Positions 1-4,886 are shown, counted from the stretch's first letter. The stretch is DNA of 5,441 bases from RGIG6904 sp024680835 (GCA_024680835.1 JAILBP010000206.1:1-5441); one strand, 5' to 3'. The notes: generated by a model not told the origin, from the sequence alone. Numbers and translations: made by a program.

Positions 1-277
1 AGAAGATATCCTGTCTCAGGCCGTCAGCCCATCGCTCCGGCAGATACTTTATGAGAACCTGCCGCCATCTGACCAGTTCCTCCTCAAGGGAGATGATATC
101 ACTGATCATGTCATCGGTAAGCCTGAGAAAATCATCCACAGTCTTGCAGTGGGATTCACAGGGTTCATCGAAATCCATCGGAGGCATCTCCGGTGTTTCC
201 GTGGGATATGTTTCGTTCTCATCTTCACTGAACGGAAACGGACAGTCTAAAGTGCTAGGTATACTGTTATTTTCCAT
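1..277 (-). CDS. Third ORF of the IS21-like element, unknown acidic protein (partial, C-terminus outside window)
   Basis: This reading frame starts with ATG at 275-277 and stays open for 92 codons to the window edge. The start overlaps the last 11 bp of istB. The ribosome-binding site GGGAGGTG lies inside the final istB codons at good spacing from this ATG, so translation is probably coupled to istB. The first 45 or so residues are strongly acidic and proline-rich (stretches such as FSEDENE, TPEMPPMDFDEP), with only one basic residue, and look disordered. From about residue 47 the sequence becomes amphipathic and likely helical (VDDFLRLTDDMISDIISLEEEL, then RWRQVLIKYLPERW). I do not recognise the family. 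Classical IS21 elements carry only istA and istB, so this is either a passenger or an accessory transposition gene. The overlap and the shared junction sequence argue that it is a genuine gene. Confidence 0.6.
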   Translation of the reverse strand, partial: MENNSIPSTLDCPFPFSEDENETYPTETPEMPPMDFDEPCESHCKTVDDFLRLTDDMISDIISLEEELVRWRQVLIKYLPERWADGLRQDIF

Positions 278-1034
278 TCATGCCACCTCCCTTCGTATCA
301 AGGAGGTCATTTATGCTCGACTCCCTAAGGCGGTTGTTTTCACCTGGGAACAGGATAAGGTGGCAGTGGTGCATGAGCCTTCCTATCAGTGCCGCAGTCA
401 TCTGCTCGTCATAGAGGACATTCACCCATCTCGAAAACTCAAGATTGGTGTTCAGAATGATGATCTTCTTTTCATGTATCTCTGAGAGATAATCAAAGAG
501 AAGTTGCGCACCGGTACGGTTATAAGGTACATATCCGAACTCGTCAAGGATAAGAATGTCAGCAGTATTGAGTTTCTTGTAGAAAGCTGATACATTTCCC
601 TTTTCATGAGCCTCTGACAGCAAATTTATGAGTGATGCTGTCCTGTAGAACTTAACGGGTATGCATTTGTTGCAGGCAGCGATGCCTATGCATATGGAAA
701 GCATGGTCTTGCCTGTGCCGGTTCCACCATACATGACAATGTTATTGCCAGACTCAATGAATTTGAGTGCTTTGAGATCATCTATGGTAACCCCCGAAGG
801 AAACTGTACTTCAGATGGATTGAAGACCGCAAACGAACTCGTATACGGAAATCCGGCAGTGTTGATATACTTTGATATACGGCTTGCCCTTCGATAGTTA
901 AGTTCTTCTGACAGGAGATTGAAAAGATACTCCTGATTGGAAGAGCCGGTTTGTACCATTGCGTTTTCTGCAAGGTTTACAGATAGCCTTAATTGTTTGC
1001 AGCAGGATGCTATAGCATCTTTGTAGTCATCCAT
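267..1034 (-). CDS. istB: IS21-family transposition helper ATPase IstB
   Basis: IstB is the AAA+ ATPase partner of the IstA transposase; in IS21 it assembles on DNA and directs the transposase to target sites. The 255-aa length is normal for the family. The Walker A motif GGTGTGKT is at residues 103-110 and Walker B (LILDEFG) around 161-167. A sensor-like segment LNTNLEFSRW follows at 194-203. The C-terminal signature IGRLMHHCHLILFPGENNRLR at 217-237 is typical of IstB. Residues 1-60 form the usual N-terminal helical region. The start is ATG at 1032-1034, which overlaps the istA stop by 8 bp and has GGGAGGTG at proper spacing upstream. The C-terminal tail KGGGMNGK exists because it also encodes the ribosome-binding site and start region of the next ORF. 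The gene appears intact. Confidence 0.95.
   Translation of the reverse strand: MDDYKDAIASCCKQLRLSVNLAENAMVQTGSSNQEYLFNLLSEELNYRRASRISKYINTAGFPYTSSFAVFNPSEVQFPSGVTIDDLKALKFIESGNNIVMYGGTGTGKTMLSICIGIAACNKCIPVKFYRTASLINLLSEAHEKGNVSAFYKKLNTADILILDEFGYVPYNRTGAQLLFDYLSEIHEKKIIILNTNLEFSRWVNVLYDEQMTAALIGRLMHHCHLILFPGENNRLRESSINDLLDTKGGGMNGK
273..294 (-). repeat. istB/orf3 coupling junction, copy of the istA/istB junction
   Basis: This 22-bp segment contains the Shine-Dalgarno sequence AAGGGAGGTG and the double start ATGAATGG. It matches the segment at 1030-1051 in 21 of 22 positions. In both places the ribosome-binding site and start of the downstream gene are encoded by the last codons (KGGxMNG) of the upstream gene. 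The second ATG has the better spacing and starts the downstream frame. Confidence 0.85.
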
Positions 1035-2556
1035 TCATGACACCTCCCTTCAAGGCTGTGTCATATGCTTTCAGATTTACAGGCATCTGTATCACTCCTG
1101 GTATGCCCTTCTGAGCAGGCATCGGAGGCAGAACTGGAACATCTGAGAAGAGACGTCTGTAGAGATTCTGCAGGCTGTCTGGATCTGTCGCCCGGTAAAG
1201 AAGTGCCTGCTCGACTGTCTGTATGGCACTGTCAAAACCTGTACGCTTCGTCTGTTCCGCAAGAACTTTGAGCACACGACCGCGGTCGGAACTGCTGCAG
1301 CTTTTTACATAATCCTGCATCGGTGCTGGCATCATATCATAGATGCCGCTGTTGAACAGCGAGCGCGGCTTTCTTGAGATAGTGGTGAGATAGGGTACCC
1401 AGTCCATAGAGGACTGGGTACGGTCCCCGTAGAGCCTTCTGTGGGTCGCAATCGGCTTTTGCTCCATATCCATCACGAAAACCTTGTCGGATGTGATTTT
1501 TAGCCATACACTGCTATCCGATGACTCAGGGGATGCAGAGTATTCATGCTTTCCCTTTTCAAGTGTGAACCGTCCCCACTTGTCTGTCTTTGCTGTCTCG
1601 TATCTCGCACAGTCAAAGTCTGTATCAGGGAGTGGAAGAAGCGTTTTCCTGTCCTCATTAAAGAGTGTTTCGATCGTGATATCTTCATGGCGATAGTGTT
1701 CACGATCCGTATCCTCGTCAGCTTCCTTTAGGAGCTGAATGTTATAGTCTGAAAGATTTACGAAACGAGGTACCGGAACAAGGAAGTTGTTCCTTGCATA
1801 TTTGACCTTGGCTTCAACGTTGCCTTTTTCATTGCCGGAATACGGGTTCATAAATTTATATGTGAATCCGTAATGCGAACTGAACCTGATGAACTTGTCT
1901 GTCAGTTCACGACCGCCGTTCTTGAGGATCTTCGTGACCATTGTCGAAGCATTATCGAACCATATCTCTGTAGGAACACCGCCTATATGCTTGAAGATCG
2001 CTATCATGGATTCCATGAAACATTCGGCGTTCTCACCGTACATGAGCTGTGGGAAACCTGCATTACTGTACGGGAATGACAGTACCAGATATTTGCCTTC
2101 ATGTTCCGTGCCATTCTCAAAAAATGTGGCGGCACCAAAATCTGACTGGGCTTCGCCGGGATAATGGATAAGAGGGATATACCCTTTCCTGTTATCAAGG
2201 TTCAGCTGTTTCTTCTTAAATGCGACATACTGAGCGACAAGCCTGTAGGAACAGTCAAAATCCGGTACTTCCTTAACGAGTCTCCTGAAGACACGTTTTG
2301 CTGTATGGCGCTGTTTGCGCGGTGCTTTCCTGTCCCCGATCAGCCACTCATCGATCATTGGTTTGTAAATATCGAGTTTGGGACAGATGGCTTCCGGATC
2401 GGATGGTTCAGATTCCGGAAGGTTGAAATCAGTCATGTCGAGGTATTTGACTATTGTCTTACGATCATAACCGGTCTCTTTGATGATTGTTGGTATGTCC
2501 TTTGCTTGCTCGTAATAGAGCGTTCTGATAAAATGTATTTTGTCCATTGCAAGCAT
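1027..2556 (-). CDS. istA: IS21-family DDE transposase IstA
   Basis: IstA catalyses cutting and joining of IS21 ends through an RNase H-fold DDE domain. With the ATG at 2554-2556 the protein has 509 aa, normal for the family. An N-terminal helix-turn-helix spans about residues 18-40 (AKDIPTIIKETGYDRKTIVKYLD). The catalytic acids lie in family-typical contexts: D139 in HYPGEAQSDFG, D201 in PTEIWFDN and E248 in NEKGNVEAKVKYARNN. A C-terminal beta-rich region follows at about 319-386. The first motif reads SDFG where many relatives have VDWG, a conservative change. The start could instead be the ATG at 2545-2547 (506 aa); two AAGGAG-type sites lie upstream and serve either. A longer in-frame extension to 2748 crosses the IS end and a large hairpin and is not credible. 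The C-terminal KGGVMNG overlaps the istB ribosome-binding site and start. No frameshift or missing catalytic residue is visible. Confidence 0.94.
   Translation of the reverse strand: MLAMDKIHFIRTLYYEQAKDIPTIIKETGYDRKTIVKYLDMTDFNLPESEPSDPEAICPKLDIYKPMIDEWLIGDRKAPRKQRHTAKRVFRRLVKEVPDFDCSYRLVAQYVAFKKKQLNLDNRKGYIPLIHYPGEAQSDFGAATFFENGTEHEGKYLVLSFPYSNAGFPQLMYGENAECFMESMIAIFKHIGGVPTEIWFDNASTMVTKILKNGGRELTDKFIRFSSHYGFTYKFMNPYSGNEKGNVEAKVKYARNNFLVPVPRFVNLSDYNIQLLKEADEDTDREHYRHEDITIETLFNEDRKTLLPLPDTDFDCARYETAKTDKWGRFTLEKGKHEYSASPESSDSSVWLKITSDKVFVMDMEQKPIATHRRLYGDRTQSSMDWVPYLTTISRKPRSLFNSGIYDMMPAPMQDYVKSCSSSDRGRVLKVLAEQTKRTGFDSAIQTVEQALLYRATDPDSLQNLYRRLFSDVPVLPPMPAQKGIPGVIQMPVNLKAYDTALKGGVMNG
1030..1051 (-). 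repeat. istA/istB coupling junction
   Basis: This is the partner of the repeat at 273-294, with one mismatch (GGTGTC here against GGTGGC there). The istA stop TGA is embedded in ATGGATGA, so terminating ribosomes sit at the istB start. Such overlap is normal for IS21; the second copy downstream of istB is not. Confidence 0.85.
1395..1421. repeat. Perfect 11-bp inverted repeat inside istA
   Basis: The arms GTACCCAGTCC (1395-1405) and GGACTGGGTAC (1411-1421) are perfect reverse complements separated by five bases. In istA mRNA they would form a stable hairpin within the codons for RTQSSMDWVP. No T-tract follows in either direction, so it is not a terminator. It may be a chance result of codon choice or may slow ribosomes or polymerase. 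Confidence 0.6.
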
Positions 2557-2602
2557 ACTCCTTTCTTCCTCCTTAGATTTATTGTCTGCAACAACATTTC
2601 TA

Positions 2603-2632
2603 AGGATAACGAATAGTGTTGTATGTCTGCAA
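2603..2632 (-). promoter_or_regulatory. Candidate istA promoter
   Basis: On the minus strand TTGCAG (2627-2632) and TATCCT (2603-2608) are separated by 18 bp and lie about 47 bp upstream of the istA start. Each hexamer matches the sigma-A consensus at four of six positions. The motif TTGCAGACA recurs at 2583-2591. This is the best candidate in the leader, but it is modest. Confidence 0.3.
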
Positions 2633-2638
2633 TGGGCA

Positions 2639-2690
2639 TTTGGTATTTTCTTAAATCCATAGCTTAGTATGGGCTTAGGAAAATACCAAA
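2639..2690. repeat. Large imperfect inverted repeat in the istA leader
   Basis: Arms at 2639-2661 and 2668-2690 (23 bp each, 20 matching) are separated by the six bases GCTTAG. Both arms begin with TTTGGTATTTTC when read inward. Read as minus-strand RNA this gives 20 Watson-Crick pairs, one G-U pair and two A-C mismatches. It lies between the IS end and the candidate istA promoter, so it would fold only in transcripts entering from outside the element. It may insulate istA from such read-in, but it does not cover the istA ribosome-binding site and no T-tract follows. Confidence 0.75.
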
Positions 2691-2828
2691 CACCGTGATG
2701 CAACAATAGGGAAATTCCCCCTGCAACTTTTGGGAATTGGTTCTGCAACTTTGGGTATTTTTATTATGCACTAAACACTCATATATTTTTTCTATCGTTA
2801 ATTCCAAAAAATCAAGTGCATGTTTCAT
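2664..2828 (-). pseudogene. Probable third cistron interrupted by the IS21 insertion (5' remnant)
   Basis: ATG at 2826-2828 is preceded by GGGAG at seven-base spacing. It opens with MKHALDFLELTIEKIYECLV, a plausible protein start with an amphipathic helical look. The frame then runs into the IS end (about residue 18-20) and continues as IS-derived sequence to a stop at 2664, giving a 54-codon fusion frame. It begins 75 bp after the stop of the upstream secreted-protein gene on the same strand, with no convincing terminator between them. It may therefore be the third gene of that operon. Too little native sequence remains to name a family. The rest, if it still exists, would lie beyond the other IS end. 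Confidence 0.4.
2699..2749. repeat. Three phased TGCAAC repeats at the IS21 end (probable IstA-binding sites)
   Basis: TGCAAC occurs at 2699-2704, 2722-2727 and 2744-2749, about two helical turns apart. The second and third copies extend to CTGCAAC followed by a T-run and TGGG; the first is more diverged but keeps GGG and AATT nearby. Multiple terminal repeats bound by the transposase are a known property of IS21-family ends. Binding itself is inferred. Confidence 0.6.
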
Positions 2829-2903
2829 CTTTTATCTCCCAAATCATTGTTTCAACAAGACATTTTTACTAAATTGTCACATGCTAATAATTCTATAATT
2901 ATT

Positions 2904-3347
2904 CTAACTCATAAATCCATAACCTACTATCTTGTCATTTTTCACAAATATCAAAAATCCAAGGCTACCATCCATCATGGAAAGCCCTTCCTTAAACTCT
3001 TTTCGAGAACTCTTTAATGCATCATATTTATCGTATACATAAAAATCTCCATAAGCATCAGCCTTCTCATACTGATAATACATCCGCTTTATATTCTTCT
3101 TAATCTTATAAGTTTTTACTGAACCATCAACGATAACCGTAAGTTTTGTTCCTTTTTTATTGAATTCGTATGGCACCATTCCATAAGTATAAGTTCCATT
3201 GTTGTAATTAGAAGTATTCAACTCAATCACCTCAAATTCCTTATCCACTTCACTTTGCGAATAGCTTTTTGCATTGACATTCATACCGGGGAGAAATCCT
3301 ATGCACAACACAACAGCCACCAAAAATACAGATATTATCTTCTTCAT
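2904..3347 (-). CDS. Small secreted protein of unknown function (147 aa)
   Basis: The protein starts with a clear Sec signal peptide: MKK, a hydrophobic core through about residue 19, and a likely cleavage after VNA at residue 26. The mature part, about 121 aa, is rich in Lys and Tyr, has no cysteine, no further membrane segment and no cell-wall anchor motif, so it should be released or loosely surface-associated. Alternating hydrophobic and polar stretches (KLTVIVDGSVKTYKI near the middle, LGFLIFVKNDKIVGYGF at the end) suggest a beta-rich fold. I do not recognise the family. The ribosome-binding site AAGGAGGT lies 8 bp before the ATG and overlaps the TAA stop of the upstream gene, with only 14 bp between the genes. 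The two are therefore surely co-transcribed and likely coupled. The DNA is visibly more AT-rich than the GGDEF and IS21 genes. Confidence 0.85.
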   Translation of the reverse strand: MKKIISVFLVAVVLCIGFLPGMNVNAKSYSQSEVDKEFEVIELNTSNYNNGTYTYGMVPYEFNKKGTKLTVIVDGSVKTYKIKKNIKRMYYQYEKADAYGDFYVYDKYDALKSSRKEFKEGLSMMDGSLGFLIFVKNDKIVGYGFMS

Positions 3348-3361
3348 ACTGAGCTACCTCC

Positions 3362-4054
3362 TTATCGCTTAAATGATGAAATTGACTTCCATTTAGGTGT
3401 TTTGAATTTCATTTTTTTAACAGCCTTATCATATTTTTGCTCTGAAATAGCTTTCCACTCACCATCTCCACTATCACTATACTCGCTACATTCTCGATAG
3501 ACTACAACTGTTTCTCCATCATTATATTTGCTGTACTCTGAGCAGCTACACTTTAAATTCAAGCCCATGTACACTCCATAATAATAGCCAAAATCACAAT
3601 CAATGTCTGAAAGAAAGTCTAAAGACAAATACCCAAGCTTAATATTATCCTTCAAGATAAAACCCTTTTTACTTACTTTAATTATTTCGCCTTCAAATCT
3701 GCCATAAGTAGTTTCACCTTTTTTTTCATTGAAATCATAAACAACAGAAAAACAATCGTGCCCATACATATCATATGGGAGTAATATGAGCAATTCTGTG
3801 CAACCATCATTATCTATATCATAATATGCATATTTCCCACATTGTTCAGCACTACCATTAAACCAAGCACCGCCACCATACTCAACCATAATATCATCAA
3901 TACACCCTGGATTTGATAAGATCATCTCATATGCTTTTTTGGCTTTTTTCGACAACTTACTTTTCGCTTCAATCGGCTGAAGCGGCATAATAGTCGTAAC
4001 ACAAATTCCCAAAAGTAGCACAAACAACACTATTCTCGTAAACTCTTTTTTCAT
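3362..4054 (-). CDS. Cysteine-rich secreted protein of unknown function (230 aa)
   Basis: The start is the ATG at 4052-4054, preceded by GAGAGG at about seven bases. It gives a textbook signal peptide (MKKEFTRIVLFVLLLG core) with probable cleavage after IEA at residue 30. The mature start is lysine-rich (KSKLSKKAKKAYEMIL). Residues 76-90 contain AYYDIDNDGCTELLI, an EF-loop-like pattern with acids at 79, 81, 83 and 87. This DxDxDG followed by EL is common in secreted Firmicutes proteins and may bind calcium. Eight cysteines fall in the mature part (51, 72, 85, 101, 153, 169, 171, 189), which would permit disulfides. There is no LPXTG motif, no lipobox and no second membrane segment. It is the first gene of a two-gene, possibly three-gene, operon. 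A 30-residue upstream extension of the frame crosses the palindrome and lacks a ribosome-binding site, so it is rejected. The family is not recognised. Confidence 0.85.
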   Translation of the reverse strand: MKKEFTRIVLFVLLLGICVTTIMPLQPIEAKSKLSKKAKKAYEMILSNPGCIDDIMVEYGGGAWFNGSAEQCGKYAYYDIDNDGCTELLILLPYDMYGHDCFSVVYDFNEKKGETTYGRFEGEIIKVSKKGFILKDNIKLGYLSLDFLSDIDCDFGYYYGVYMGLNLKCSCSEYSKYNDGETVVVYRECSEYSDSGDGEWKAISEQKYDKAVKKMKFKTPKWKSISSFKR

Positions 4055-4071
4055 TTTCAATCCTCTCTTTC

Positions 4072-4095
4072 TCCGAAAAAGTGTACTTTTTCGGA
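4072..4095. repeat. hix-like recombination site, left copy (24-bp palindrome, core GT)
   Basis: The arm TCCGAAAAAGT (4072-4082) and its exact reverse complement (4085-4095) flank the asymmetric dinucleotide GT (4083-4084). This is the architecture of small serine recombinase crossover sites: two half-sites around a 2-bp core whose asymmetry sets orientation. The site ends 17 bp upstream of the start codon of the 230-aa secreted protein. No T-tract follows on the minus strand (GAAAGAGAGG follows), so it is not an intrinsic terminator. The role is inferred from symmetry, pairing and the adjacent recombinase. Confidence 0.7.
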
Positions 4096-4097
4096 CA

Positions 4098-4126
4098 GCT
4101 ATATTAAGAACATATGCTCTTGCTAA
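4098..4126 (-). promoter_or_regulatory. Weak leftward promoter candidate upstream of the secreted-protein operon
   Basis: On the minus strand TTAGCA (4121-4126) and TATAGC (4098-4103) are 17 bp apart, each with four of six consensus matches; the -10 lacks the important final T. If active, it would give basal expression of the operon in the sequenced orientation. It is the main sequence argument against a strict OFF state. Confidence 0.25.
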
Positions 4127-4134
4127 GAAAGTTC

Positions 4135-4162
4135 TGAAAGTCAAATGGGTTGTTGACTTTCA
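4135..4162. promoter_or_regulatory. 10-bp dyad overlapping the -35 element (operator-like)
   Basis: TGAAAGTCAA (4135-4144) and TTGACTTTCA (4153-4162) are perfect reverse complements with an eight-base centre. The right arm contains the -35 hexamer TTGACT, so a protein bound here would block or modulate the promoter. It lies upstream of the predicted transcription start, so it does not form an RNA attenuator for this promoter. The binding protein is unknown. Confidence 0.4.
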
Positions 4163-4181
4163 AGCTTTTATATGATAGACT
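4153..4181 (+). promoter_or_regulatory. Sigma-A-like promoter inside the invertible segment, pointing away from the operon
   Basis: TTGACT (4153-4158, five of six consensus positions) and TAGACT (4176-4181, four of six, with the key T, A and final T) are separated by exactly 17 bp. It points rightward, toward the 3' end of the recombinase gene and directly into the hairpin at 4211-4246. No rightward gene lies downstream. That makes sense mainly if the segment can flip. Confidence 0.6.
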
Positions 4182-4210
4182 ATCTATGTTACAGACAACA
4201 TAAGAAGAAA

Positions 4211-4246
4211 CAAAAATCCGAAAAAGTACACTTTTTCGGATTTTTG
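4211..4246. terminator. Bidirectional hairpin terminator formed around the right recombination site
   Basis: The right palindrome is extended by AAAAA on its left (4212-4216) and TTTTT on its right (4241-4245), plus a C-G closing pair, giving about 17 paired bases each side of a two-base centre. On the minus strand it follows the recombinase stop at 4259 and ends in a U-tract; on the plus strand it would stop the rightward promoter. The U-tract used by recombinase transcripts lies inside the invertible segment, so inversion should weaken termination in that direction. Confidence 0.65.
4217..4240. repeat. hix-like recombination site, right copy (24-bp palindrome, core AC)
   Basis: The arms are identical to those of the left copy, but the core at 4228-4229 reads AC. 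The whole 24-mer is thus the exact reverse complement of 4072-4095. The two copies are in inverted orientation, which for a serine recombinase predicts inversion of the DNA between them, not deletion. The site lies 18 bp beyond the recombinase stop codon. Confidence 0.7.
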
Positions 4247-4258
4247 CTTGTATGATCA

Positions 4259-4867
4259 TTATTCTGTTGTCTTAATTCGCAATCTTTTTGATTTGTCATG
4301 AAAAGTGGATTTAGCCATACCGCACAGCTCAGCAGCCCGGGTTAGTGTGATCTGTTTTGCTCTCCACTGCTCGCAGACCTCCGTGAAATTTTCCGGGAGC
4401 GGTCGCTTATGTCTTCCGAATTTGACTCCCCTCGCCTTTGCCGCCGCAATACCCTCTGCCTGACGCTGTCTTATGTTGATGCGTTCGTTTTCGGCAACAT
4501 ACGACAGCAGTGTCAGTACCAAATCACTGATGAAGGTTCCCAGCAGGTTTTTCTCCTTTCGTGTGTCCAATAGCGGCATATCTATCACATAAATATCAGC
4601 ACCAATGTCTTTAGTGATCAGCTTCCACTGCCTGATCAGTTCATCATAATCTCTCCCCAGACGGTCTATGCTCTTTATGCAGACTGAATCTCCCTGCCTG
4701 AGTTTCTTTAGCATCCTCTTGTATTCAGGCCGGTCAAAATCTTTTCCTGACTGCTTGTCCGTGAAAATGTTTTTCTCCGGTATCCCCTGCTCTTTCAATG
4801 CGATCATCTGCCTGTCTTCATGCTGTTCTTTTGATGACACCCTTGCATAACCGTAAGCCTTGCACAT
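4259..4867 (-). CDS. Small serine recombinase (Hin/Tn3-resolvase family), probable DNA invertase
   Basis: With the ATG at 4865-4867 the protein has 202 aa, the usual size of Hin, Gin or Tn3 resolvase. These enzymes cut both strands at a 2-bp core through a serine nucleophile. The catalytic domain starts YGYARVSS, with Arg9 and the likely nucleophile Ser11. DRLGRD at 68-73 supplies the conserved arginines 69 and 72. The long E helix with AENERINIRQRQAEGIAAAKARG follows at 125-147. A DNA-binding helix-turn-helix is at about 173-193 (ITLTRAAELCGMAKSTFHDKSKR). An upstream 32-residue extension crosses a terminator and is rejected. The ribosome-binding site is weak (GGGGGA about 10 bp away), so expression may be low. 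It sits next to two inverted, core-bearing palindromes, which favours an inversion role over cointegrate resolution. Resolution or another mobile-element role cannot be excluded by sequence alone. Confidence 0.9.
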   Translation of the reverse strand: MCKAYGYARVSSKEQHEDRQMIALKEQGIPEKNIFTDKQSGKDFDRPEYKRMLKKLRQGDSVCIKSIDRLGRDYDELIRQWKLITKDIGADIYVIDMPLLDTRKEKNLLGTFISDLVLTLLSYVAENERINIRQRQAEGIAAAKARGVKFGRHKRPLPENFTEVCEQWRAKQITLTRAAELCGMAKSTFHDKSKRLRIKTTE

Positions 4868-4886
4868 AACTTTAGTTTCCCCCGTT

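Larger units (their letters stand above)
1..2777 (-). mobile_element. IS21-family insertion sequence (partial; istA-proximal end present, other end outside window)
   Basis: The element comprises the leader and repeat-rich end (about 2692-2777), istA, istB and a third overlapping ORF. IS21 ends usually start with TG and carry several internal copies of a transposase-binding repeat. Here three TGCAAC repeats with a 22-23 bp period lie just inside the right edge. The exact boundary is uncertain. On the minus strand the element could start with TG at 2770 (TGCATAATAA) or at 2777 (TGTTTAGTGC). The target duplication cannot be verified because the other end lies left of position 1. istA and istB look intact, so the element may be active. 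Confidence 0.85.
4085..4227. other. Putative invertible promoter segment
   Basis: This is the DNA between the two core dinucleotides, with 121 bp of unique sequence at 4096-4216. It contains a good rightward promoter, a 10-bp dyad over its -35 and the A-tract next to the right palindrome. Inversion would aim the promoter at the secreted-protein operon, placing its -10 region upstream of the left palindrome and the 230-aa gene. In the sequenced orientation the only leftward candidate is weak, so the window probably shows the OFF state. Confidence 0.6.

Noticed and set aside
51..485. Rightward 144-codon open frame over the istB end and third ORF
   Set aside because: It lies antisense to istB, whose Walker motifs are clear, and has no recognisable protein features. 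It is a shadow frame.
1017..1034. DYKD at the IstB N-terminus resembling the start of a FLAG tag
   Set aside because: It is only four residues, within a natural gene start overlapping istA; coincidence.
2557..2748. N-terminal extension of istA upstream of 2556
   Set aside because: It would translate the IS end repeats and both hairpin arms, while strong ribosome-binding sites sit just before 2556 and 2547. Family members begin near MxxMD.
2886..2903. AT-only dyad (AATAATT/AATTATT) right after the 147-aa gene as an operon terminator
   Set aside because: The stem has no G-C pair and no T-tract follows, so it is unlikely to stop transcription.
3791..3820. DIDNDG motif as evidence of a dockerin or cellulosome component
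   Set aside because: Only one such loop is present, and dockerins carry two in a fixed arrangement. It supports at most a calcium-binding loop.
4055..4144. 30-residue N-terminal extension of the 230-aa secreted protein
   Set aside because: It lacks a ribosome-binding site, would hide the signal peptide, and is encoded through the left palindrome and the putative invertible segment.
4072..4240. Reading the two palindromes as simple duplicated terminators or a resolvase res site
   Set aside because: The left copy has no T-tract and sits just before a start codon. A res site would have several spaced subsites, not two inverted core-bearing copies. This is kept as the main alternative but judged less likely.
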